NCBI GenBank assembly: GCA_947648495.1 | Contig: CANSOA010000010.1 | Location: 1-64,000, forward strand | DNA: 64,000 bases | Source: an uncultured Clostridium sp. | Lineage (GTDB): Bacteria > Bacillota > Clostridia > TANB77 > CAG-508 | Reading direction: 5' to 3' | Shown: piece by piece, positions 20,259 to 29,000 of the stretch | Position numbering within the stretch: position 1 is the first letter of the stretch | How the letters are laid out: each line of letters opens with the position of its first letter | The notes under the pieces: generated by a model | Databases searched by the model: none | The model's input: only the letters and a program-made list of their open reading frames with translations | Told to the model about the DNA's origin: nothing | Program-made: the position numbers and the translations under genes

Positions 20259-22059
20259 ATGCAAAATAATATTTTAAAATTGAAAAGACGTATGTTGATT
20301 ATTTTAATTGGTGTTTTGGTTGCAAGTGTTATCTTAATTGTACATACGGCTTATATTCAATTTGTGCAAGGCAAAGAATTGCAAGCCAAAGCCTATGGAC
20401 AACAAAGTTCAGAAAGAACTGTTACAGCAGGCAGAGGAACAATTTATGATCGAACAGGAGAAAATATTTTGGCTAAAAGTAGCACGGTTGAAACGGTGAC
20501 GGTAAATCCAGTTAATATTTCGACAGAAAATAAGGAAAAAGTGGCACATGTTTTGGCAGATATTTTTGAACTTGATTATGAAAAAGTATTAAAAAAAGTA
20601 AGCAAAAACAGCTCGATTGAAACCATTATTAAAAGAGTAGAAAAAGCAAAAACAGACGAATTGAGGGTTTGGATGCAGGCAAATAATATTTATGCTGGAA
20701 TTAATATTGATGAAGATACGAAAAGGTTCTATCCACAGGCGAGTTTGGCGTCGCATGTGATTGGATTTTGTGGAAGTGATAATCAAGGGTTAGATGGCAT
20801 TGAAGCACGCTATAATGATATTTTGACTGGTCAAAACGGCTCGATTTCTAAAATGATTGACGCCAAAGGGAATAATTTTGGGGACGAAGGAGAAAATTAT
20901 GAACAACCAGCAATGGGAAATGACCTTATTTTGAGTATTGATATGAACATTCAGGCAATTGTCGAAAAATATTTGGAAGACGCTTGTATTGATAATGTTT
21001 GTACAGATGGTGGGAATGTTATTATGATGGATCCGAGAAATGGCGATATTTTGGCAATGGCAACGTATCCATTTTATGATTTGAATCAACCATATGAAAT
21101 TAGCAATGAGGAATTAAAGCAAGTTTGGGATTTGTTGGATCAAAAACAAAAGTCAGAAAGTTTGCAAGGAATGTGGAGAAATAAAGCAATTGCTGATACT
21201 TACGAACCAGGTTCGACGTTTAAATTGGTAACAGCTTCTGCTTCTTTGGAAGAAGGTATTGCAGAAACAGATAAAGCAGGAGCGTATTGTTGTACAGGTG
21301 GTATTGAAATTGCGGGAGTAAGAATTAAGTGTTGGCGCTATTATAGACCACATGGTTCAGAAAGTTTGAGAGAAGCTTTGATGAATTCGTGTAATCCAGT
21401 ATTTATTGGGTTGGGACAAAAAATTGGAGTGGAAAAATATTATGGTTATTTAGAGAAATTTGGTTTTTTGAAAAAAACGGGAATTGATTTGTATGGTGAA
21501 GCCAAAAGTATTTTCTTGGCAAAGGAAAAAGTTGGTCCAGTAGAACTTGCGACGATTAGTTTTGGGCAAAGATTTGAGGTAACGCCAATTCAAATGATTG
21601 CAATGGTGTCAACAATTGCTAATAAAGGACAGTATGTTCAGCCACGTTTGGTGAAGCAAATCAAGAATTCGGAAACTGGTGAAATGCAAGATATTCAGCC
21701 AATATATGGAGAAAGAGCAATTTCAGAGGAAACAGCGAACAATGTGCTAAGCATGATGACTTCAGTTGTTAGTGAAGGAACAGGAAAAAATGCAAAAGTG
21801 CTAGGTTATAATGTTGGTGGAAAGACAGGAACTTCAGAGGATGGAGTCAATACGAATAAATATGTTACTTCATTTATTGGCGTTGCGCCAACGGATGATC
21901 CGCAGGTTACAATTTTGGTGACTTTGTATAATCCGACTGGCGAAGGAGGACATCAACGGAGGTGGAGTGGCTGCACCAGTGGCAGGGAAGATTTTGAATG
22001 AGGTGATTCAGTATTTGGAAATAGAGGCAACGGAAGAAATTGAGGAGGAGAGCGATTAA
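20259..22059 (+). CDS. class B penicillin-binding protein (FtsI/SpoVD-like), +1 frameshift at CGGA
   Basis: Peptidoglycan transpeptidase with one N-terminal membrane span (MLIILIGVLVASVILIVHTAY), PBP dimer domain (GRGTIYDRTGE) and transpeptidase domain with STFK (~residue 322), SCN (~residue 379) and KTGT (~residue 526). About 599 residues after restoration. Near the end, GGHQ is followed by in-frame CGG; skipping C 21957 gives the conserved GGGVAAPVAGKIL end found in this family. ATG 20259 with AAAGGAGG is the start, not the upstream GTG. It lacks PASTA domains. Could be a division or a sporulation PBP. Confidence 0.92.
21957..21960 (+). other. +1 frameshift site CGGA (PBP)
   Basis: CAA-C-GGA-GGT; restores the glycine-rich VAAP motif at the C-terminal end of the transpeptidase domain. 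AAGGAGG lies seven nt upstream, but other sites have no such element. Confidence 0.92.
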
Positions 22060-22074
22060 AGTCGCTTTCTTTTT
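22051..22074 (+). terminator. short terminator overlapping PBP stop
   Basis: AGCGA...TCGCT stem containing the TAA stop, followed by TTCTTTTT. Confidence 0.6.
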
Positions 22075-22123
22075 GCGTTAGAGAATTAGATGTGAATTTT
22101 GGAAGTTTTTCTAATAATTTCTA

Positions 22124-22152
22124 TTGCCAAATGTCGAAAAATAAAATATAAT
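22124..22152 (+). promoter_or_regulatory. promoter of the 22178 gene
   Basis: TTGCCA, 17 nt, TATAAT, about 25 nt before the start codon. Confidence 0.75.
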
Positions 22153-22177
22153 GGAGAAAAATAGATAAGGAGGAAAT

Positions 22178-23083
22178 ATGAAAAGAACAAAAGAAGTTTT
22201 CAAAATTTTTTCATTAATATTAATTTTTATTTTCATCTTTAGTTATCATACGTCATTTGCTGATGTCGGAAGTTTTGAAAGTTATGATAGTTATGATAGT
22301 GATTCTAGCTGGAGCGGTTCAACTTGGGATGGTGATTCTTCTTATTCAGATTCAAATTTAGGCTTAAGTTTTATCTTAGGAGCTACTTCTGGTTCTGGTT
22401 TTCTTACATTTATAATAGGACTTTGCATCATTTTTGCTATCATTTATAAAGCTTCTCAAAATCAGTCTTCACCAATGCATCATACAATGCCAAATATAAA
22501 TCTTCAAACTAAATCAGACGAAGCGGTTGAAGCACAAGTTAAAGCAACTGATGAGATGTTTAACAAAGAAGAATTTATTGCATGGGCAAAAGATTTATTT
22601 GTTAAATTACAAGAAGCATGGACAGCGAGGGATTGGAGTACGATTCGAACATTTGAGACAAATGAATTATTTGAGCAACACCAAAAGCAATTGCAAGGCT
22701 ATATTAATATGAAGCAAATTAATGTATTGGAAAGAATTTGTGTAAGGTCAGCTCAGTTATGTGATTTTAGACAAAGTGGTGATAAGGATATACTAAGCAT
22801 AACGTTAAAGTCAAAAATGGTAGATTACATTATGGATGAAGATACAAAACAAGTCATCAAAGGGGACAAAGTAACGGATCGTTATAGCACTTACAAATTA
22901 GTATTTATTAGAAAAACAGGTGTAAAAACAAAACCAGGAACGAGTCAGGTTAATACAACAAATTGTCCAAATTGCGGCGCACCAACGCAAATTGCGTCTT
23001 CTGGAAAATGTGAATATTGTGGAAGTGTTGTTACAACTGGTGAGTATAATTGGGTATTATCTGATTTATCAAAAATAGGATAA
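22178..23083 (+). CDS. Tim44-like, zinc-ribbon membrane protein
   Basis: 301 residues. Signal peptide (IFSLILIFIFIFSYHTSFA), a Ser/Asp/Tyr/Gly-rich linker, one membrane span (FLTFIIGLCIIFAIIY, ~residue 72-88), then a domain with FVKLQEAWTARDWSTIRTFETNELF that matches the Tim44-like fold, and a C-terminal zinc ribbon (CPNCGAP...CEYCGS). Strong GGAGG start. It is followed by a zinc-ribbon SPFH protein 24 nt later; the pair is probably an operon. Precise role unknown. Confidence 0.62.
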   Translation: MKRTKEVFKIFSLILIFIFIFSYHTSFADVGSFESYDSYDSDSSWSGSTWDGDSSYSDSNLGLSFILGATSGSGFLTFIIGLCIIFAIIYKASQNQSSPMHHTMPNINLQTKSDEAVEAQVKATDEMFNKEEFIAWAKDLFVKLQEAWTARDWSTIRTFETNELFEQHQKQLQGYINMKQINVLERICVRSAQLCDFRQSGDKDILSITLKSKMVDYIMDEDTKQVIKGDKVTDRYSTYKLVFIRKTGVKTKPGTSQVNTTNCPNCGAPTQIASSGKCEYCGSVVTTGEYNWVLSDLSKIG

Positions 23084-23106
23084 AAAATTTAGGAGGTAAA
23101 ATAATT

Positions 23107-24294
23107 ATGGGATTAATAAAAGCAACAGCAGGTGCTGTAGGAAGTACGTTGCATGATCAATGGAAAGAAGCTATTCGATGTGAGGATATGAAAAATGATA
23201 TTTTAATGATGAAAAAAACAACGGATACAGGGGTCATTTCAAATAAAAGTACAATTATTGTAGCACCAGGACAATGTGCAGTTATTTATGATAATGGTAA
23301 AATTATTGATGCTACTGCAGAAGATGGAGTTTATACTTACGATTCTTCTTCAACACCATCCTTTTTTGCTGGACAATTTGGAGCTGTTTTCAAAGAAATG
23401 TGGCAACGTTTTACATACAATGGAGCAACGGCTAAAGAGCAAGCGGTATTTTTCTTCAACTTGAAAGAAATTATCGATAACAAATTTGGGACGCCAGCTC
23501 CCATTCCATTTCAAGATTGGTCACATCCAATACCAAATCAAATGACCAATACATTAACTCCGCTTAGAGTTGAAATTAAATGTTTTGGAAAATATACATT
23601 TAGAATTTCAAATCCAGCTTTGTTTATGTCAAAAATAGCAGGAACAGCAAATGTTTATAAAAAGGATGATTTAGTAGAACAATTTAGAACAGAAGTAGTA
23701 GCTGTTTTTCAAAATATTACCAATGAGTTGGGGACTTCAAAATATAAAGTTCCTGTCTTAGAAATGCCTAGCCAAACAGATGAAATTAAACAAATGATGG
23801 ATGAAAAAGTTTTCGATGCACCGATTCGTGAAAGAGGAATTGAAATTGTTGGTTTTGCAGTTGAATCAGTAACGTTGGATGAAGATTCAGAGAAAAAAAT
23901 TGATGATTATGAATTAAGCTCAAATTCTTTCATGCAACAAGGAAGAATGGTGGGAAGTTATGCCAATGCTATGGAAACGGCAGCAGGTAATGCCAATGGA
24001 GCAGCGAATGGATTTATGGGAATTGGTATGATGAATATGGCAGGAGGAATGGGAGTTGCAAATGGTGCTTGGAATCAAAATAATTCAGCAAATACAATGG
24101 ATTTATCACAAAAACAAGAACCTGCTACAGCCGAAAGTTGGACATGTGCTTGTGGACAATCGAATCCAAATACTGCAAAGTTCTGTAACGAATGTGGCAA
24201 ACCAAAAGCCGATAAAAAAGCATGTTCAAAGTGTCAAACACCAAATGATTCTAACAGTAAATTTTGTAATAATTGTGGAGAAAAACTTTTGTAA
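23107..24294 (+). CDS. SPFH-domain protein with C-terminal zinc ribbons (YdjI-like)
   Basis: 395 residues. N-terminal SPFH/band-7-like domain of the YdjI type (residues ~20-270: VAPGQCAVIYDNGKI, KCFGKYTFRISNP), a Gly/Ala/Met/Asn-rich linker (~290-330), and two zinc ribbons (CACGQSNPNTAKFCNECG and CSKCQTPNDSNSKFCNNCG). SPFH proteins scaffold membrane patches; in Bacillus, YdjI-type proteins act in membrane-stress responses. Shares operon and zinc-ribbon design with the upstream gene. Confidence 0.8.
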   Translation: MGLIKATAGAVGSTLHDQWKEAIRCEDMKNDILMMKKTTDTGVISNKSTIIVAPGQCAVIYDNGKIIDATAEDGVYTYDSSSTPSFFAGQFGAVFKEMWQRFTYNGATAKEQAVFFFNLKEIIDNKFGTPAPIPFQDWSHPIPNQMTNTLTPLRVEIKCFGKYTFRISNPALFMSKIAGTANVYKKDDLVEQFRTEVVAVFQNITNELGTSKYKVPVLEMPSQTDEIKQMMDEKVFDAPIRERGIEIVGFAVESVTLDEDSEKKIDDYELSSNSFMQQGRMVGSYANAMETAAGNANGAANGFMGIGMMNMAGGMGVANGAWNQNNSANTMDLSQKQEPATAESWTCACGQSNPNTAKFCNECGKPKADKKACSKCQTPNDSNSKFCNNCGEKLL

Positions 24295-24306
24295 TTTTAT
24301 AAAATG

Positions 24307-24340
24307 CAAAATCTTAGGTAAATTTGCCTAAGATTTTTTT
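24307..24340 (+). terminator. intrinsic terminator
   Basis: AAATCTTAGG / CCTAAGATTTTTTT hairpin after the SPFH gene. Confidence 0.85.
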
Positions 24341-24344
24341 ATTA

Positions 24345-24373
24345 TTGATTTTATCAACTAAGAATGTTATAAT
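24345..24373 (+). promoter_or_regulatory. promoter of the ABC-F gene
   Basis: TTGATT, 17 nt, TATAAT, only 25 nt before the start codon. No long attenuating leader as seen in some inducible resistance genes. Confidence 0.75.
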
Positions 24374-24397
24374 TATCAAAAATTATGGGAGGAAAAC

Positions 24398-25891
24398 ATG
24401 TCTTTAATTAATGTAACAAATTTGAGTTTTGGCTATGATGGAGCTATCCATAACGTATTTGAAAATGTTTCTTTTTCCATTGATACAGATTGGAAATTAG
24501 GTTTAATCGGCAGAAATGGTAAAGGAAAAACTACTTTTTTAAAATTATTATTAGGTGAATTCAAATATCAAGGAACGATAACTAAAAACGTTGAATTTGA
24601 TTATTTTCCATTTGATGTAAAAGATAAAGAAAAAATGGCTATTGAAATTGTCAATGAAATTGTTCCTAAGGTGGAAGATTGGGAGATTATAAAAGAACTT
24701 AGTTTGCTTCAAGCACAACCAGAAATTCTTTATCGAAATTTTAGTTTGCTAAGTGGTGGTGAACAAGTAAAAATTCTTTTAATTAGTTTGTTTTTGAAGG
24801 AAAATCATTTCTTGCTAATTGACGAACCCACCAATCATTTGGACCATGAAACGAGAAAACATTTGGTAGAATATTTGAAAAAGAAAAAAAGTTTTATCGT
24901 AGTTTCTCATGACAGAGATTTTTTAGACCAAATTGTCGATCACATCCTTGCGATTAATAATACGAATATTCAGATACAAAAAGGCAATTTTTCTACTTGG
25001 CAACAAAATAAAAATGCACAAGAGCATTTTGAATTAACCCAAAATGAAAAATTAAAAAAAGAAATAGAGCGTTTAGAAATCGCCTCAAAAAACACAGCTA
25101 ATTGGTCTGACAAAGTTGAAAAATCAAAATACAATACCACCAATTCGGGCTCTAGTATAGATCGAGGTTATGTAGGACACAAGTCCGCTAAAATGATGAA
25201 AAAGTCAAAAGTAATGGAAAAAAGGACACAAAAATCAATCCAAGAAAAATCTAATTTACTAAAAAATTTAGAGCGAAATGATAACCTAAAAATTGTTCCA
25301 TTAGAAACCAAACAAAACCCAATTATGTTTATGCATAATTTTCAAATAACCTACAATGAAAAACCACTGTTTGCGCCAATTTCAGTTGATATAAAAACTG
25401 GTGATAGACTTGCTATTACTGGCAAAAATGGAATTGGAAAATCCAGTATCTTAAAATTCATAATAGGCAGTCAAATAAACTATAAAGGAAATTATCAAAT
25501 AGCAAAAAATTTAAAAATATCCTATGTTTCGCAAACAACGGAAATGTTGAAAGGAACTTTGAAAGAATTTGCTAAACAACAAAAAATAGAAGAAAGTATT
25601 TTCAAAGCGATGCTTTCAAAAATGGGAATTTCCAAGCAGGAATTTGAAAAAGAGATTAGCCAAATGAGCGAAGGACAGAAGAAAAAGGTCCTAATTGCTA
25701 AAAGTATTTCAGAAGACGCCAATCTCTATATTTGGGATGAACCCCTAAATTATATTGATATTTTAACCAGAATACAAATTGAACAGGCGCTTTTAAACGC
25801 TAAACCAACCATGATTTTCATAGAGCATGATGAAACTTTTGTAAAAAATATAGCTACAAAAGTGCTTCATCTAAAAAGTGAAAATGAGTGA
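24398..25891 (+). CDS. ABC-F ATPase, Lsa/Vga-type ribosome protection protein
   Basis: 497 residues with two ABC domains and no membrane segment. Domain 1: Walker A GRNGKGKTT, signature LSGGEQ, Walker B LLIDEPTNHLD. Domain 2: GKNGIGKSS, MSEGQKKK, LYIWDEPLNYID. A long basic linker (residues ~200-300) is the interdomain arm that reaches the peptidyl-transferase centre. The N-terminus (MSLINVTNLSFGYDG...ENVSFSIDTDWKLG) is characteristic of Lsa-family proteins, which displace lincosamides, pleuromutilins and streptogramin A. Actual resistance is inference. Confidence 0.85.
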   Translation: MSLINVTNLSFGYDGAIHNVFENVSFSIDTDWKLGLIGRNGKGKTTFLKLLLGEFKYQGTITKNVEFDYFPFDVKDKEKMAIEIVNEIVPKVEDWEIIKELSLLQAQPEILYRNFSLLSGGEQVKILLISLFLKENHFLLIDEPTNHLDHETRKHLVEYLKKKKSFIVVSHDRDFLDQIVDHILAINNTNIQIQKGNFSTWQQNKNAQEHFELTQNEKLKKEIERLEIASKNTANWSDKVEKSKYNTTNSGSSIDRGYVGHKSAKMMKKSKVMEKRTQKSIQEKSNLLKNLERNDNLKIVPLETKQNPIMFMHNFQITYNEKPLFAPISVDIKTGDRLAITGKNGIGKSSILKFIIGSQINYKGNYQIAKNLKISYVSQTTEMLKGTLKEFAKQQKIEESIFKAMLSKMGISKQEFEKEISQMSEGQKKKVLIAKSISEDANLYIWDEPLNYIDILTRIQIEQALLNAKPTMIFIEHDETFVKNIATKVLHLKSENE

Positions 25892-25928
25892 AAAAAGGAT
25901 GCATTTTATGAAAAAATGCATCCTTTTT
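25891..25928 (+). terminator. intrinsic terminator of ABC-F gene
   Basis: AAAAAGGATGCATTTT / AAAATGCATCCTTTTT, a long perfect stem with five-base loop. Confidence 0.9.
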
Positions 25929-25966
25929 GATAAAATTAAAAAAGTTGAAAAAATTCGTGGAAAATA

Positions 25967-25995
25967 TTTACATAAATTGAATTTTATGATATAAT
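25967..25995 (+). promoter_or_regulatory. promoter of the giant secreted protein
   Basis: TTTACA, 17 nt, TATAAT, 37 nt before ATG 26032. Confidence 0.75.
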
Positions 25996-26031
25996 GATAA
26001 TAAGGGAGACTAGAAAAAAATGGAGGTTTAT

Positions 26032-29000
26032 ATGAAAAAGAATATTAAAAGTAATAAAGACAAAGCTAACGTTTTATTCAAAATAGAAATTTGTTTAGCT
26101 CTATTATTCGTGATGTTTTTATCAATGGACACTTCGTATCTTTCTTATGCAAAAGAAAATGAGGAATTTTGCTATTTATCAGATATTCCTTATGTAGAAG
26201 AACAATCGTCCGTAGGCTGGAGAGAAATTTCTTTAGATAAAACACCAGACAATACTGCAATTTCTATGAAAGTAGAAGGCTCGAATTATACTTTTGAAAA
26301 AGGAATTTTTGCACATGCAACATCAACAGTCGTTTATGATTTAACAAATTATGCAGACTATGACTATTTTACAGCCTATATAGGTTTAAACACAACTTCA
26401 ACTAGAGGAGATGGTGTTATATTTGATATTTTTACATCACAAGATGGAACCAATTGGGCATCTCAAATAGGAGGAGAACCAATTGATAAACAACCGGGTC
26501 AAAATGCAACATTCGTAAAAATTAATATCAAAAATGTAAAATTTTTAAAACTCTGTGCGGATGATAAGGCATCTAATGCAAGTGATCATTCTGTTTATGC
26601 AGATGCAAAGTTAATCAAACAGGGTTATGATGATAGTAATGGAATTAAAACACTTGCTCAATATGATGAAATGATAAAAAATTATGAAGGTCAAGAAATA
26701 ACTGGAGATTATGAATTAGCATTATTACAAAGAGAATTAGTCAAAAGAGCAGGAGAATATGCTTTAAAACGTTTTTCCAATGAAAGTCAAGCCAATAAAC
26801 AAACGCTTTCATGGTTAATGAATGATTTAGAAACACTTCGTCTTTACATGATGGGAGGAACACCAGATGGCGGAAGTTATTATAATTCACTAAAAATTTT
26901 GTCTGAATTGTATAATACCTATAAAACAGATTTTGACATCACACAAACTACAAAATATGGGACTGTATTAGGTGATTTATATAAAAAAATGGCTATTACG
27001 CTTTCTTTAACACACTCACAACGAGTTGCATTGTGGATGCAACCAAGCAATCCAGGTAATCAATCTAATGCGGTAACACGTTATCAAATTTTCAAAGATT
27101 TGCATAAAAATGGAAAATTTATAGTTTCTTCTAGCATTGATATTACGCAATGGTTTGAAAGTTATAATGTAGAAGAAATGCGTTTTGTTTTTAATAATCT
27201 TATAGATGATGAAGAAATTCTATGGTTAAATGAATATACACAAAAACAAATTGATGCTCATCCAAATCAAACTTGGAGTTATTTAACCCCACATCCTTAT
27301 ATGGCTTATGTAACTCCAAATTATGGCAATCCGATATTTCATGACCCAGCTAAAAAAGATTATTGGGATCAGAAGTTTGATGGAATATTTTCTAAATATG
27401 GAGTGACTTATAGCACAGAAGAAAATAAAATCTATAAAGTATGGATGAATTTTAGAAATGAATTTGGAACAGGAGCAGTTTGTGGAGGAATATCTAAAAC
27501 TGGTTCAAATATTCGTACAGTACATGGAATACCAGCAGCTGTTATTGGTCAACCGGGACACGCAGCGATTATCTACTATAGTCAAGATACCAATGGAAAC
27601 GGTTATTGGAATCTTGATAATGACGTAAGTGGATGGACCTTGTCAGAAAAAGGCGAGAGATTATTACTTGGTTGGGGAAATGCTAATACAAATTATGCAA
27701 AAGGTTCCTATCAAGTAGTCTATATGGCACTTGCCCAAGAAGCATTAAATGATTATGAAAATTTTGAAAAATGTGAAGAAACTGTAATGCTTGCAAACGC
27801 ATATCAAGGTGATTTAGAAAAACAAGAAGAAATTTATAGAAAAGCCTTAAAAATACAACCAATCAATATTGATGCTTGGCTTGGATTAATTAATGTTTAT
27901 AATGCCAATACCAATAAAACAGAAAATGAATATTTTGAATTGGCAAAAGAAGTAGCGGAAAATTTAAAATATTTCCCATTACCAATGCAACAATTGACGA
28001 ATTTGATTAAACCACACTTAACAAGTATGCAAAACTTATATCGATTTACACTTTTACAAACAAGAATTTTAACACAGGCAAGTCAAACACCGAATAATTC
28101 AGCAGAGCATTATTATGTATATCAGCCAAGTCTTACAAGATTAGAAGCTAACTTTTTATTAGGAAAATTAGATAAAACAATTGCTACTTTCTCATTTGAT
28201 GGAGAAGATGCAGGTAAAATTGTATTGTCAAGTCGTTTTGATGGAAATGGTGTGCGTTGGGATTATAGTATTGACGGAAAACAAAACTGGAAAGAAGTTT
28301 CTTTTACAGCAGAAGAGGAACATAAATTGCAATTAACACCAGAAGAAATAAACAGTATTACTGCTGAAAATGATATTTATGTTCATATTGTTGGTGTGAA
28401 TTATGATGAAGAAAATTTATATAAAATTGATATAAAGGAGTCAACAGGTTTGCCACAAACCCTATATGCGAATGATTTAGAAAATCGATTTATTGGTGCA
28501 ACACCTACGATACAATGGAAATTCAAAGAAGGTGATGATTGGAAATTTTACAGTGAAAAAGAACCAGATTTAACAGGTGATAAAACAGTTATTCTTAGAA
28601 TGGGTGCGACGGGTGAGTATTTAGCGAGTACAACAAGTTCAATATATACTTTTACACAAAATAATTTGCCAGAAAATAGACAATATATTCCAATTTCGCA
28701 TTTATCGATTCATGGTGTTTCATCAGAGGCAACGAATAATCAAGGAGCAGCTGTTAATGCAATTGATGGAAATGCGAATACGAGATATCATTCAGCTTGG
28801 AATGGTAGTGACACTCAGCGTTATATGATTGTTAAATTAGATGAGCCAGTTTATTTATCGGCTGTTGAGTATATTCCTGCAGGTGGTGGAAATGGTAAAA
28901 TATTAGATGGCACAATTTATGGAAGTATGGATGGCGAGAATTGGGAAATATTATCACAGCAAAAAAATTTAACCTACACCAATCAAGCCAATACGGTTGG

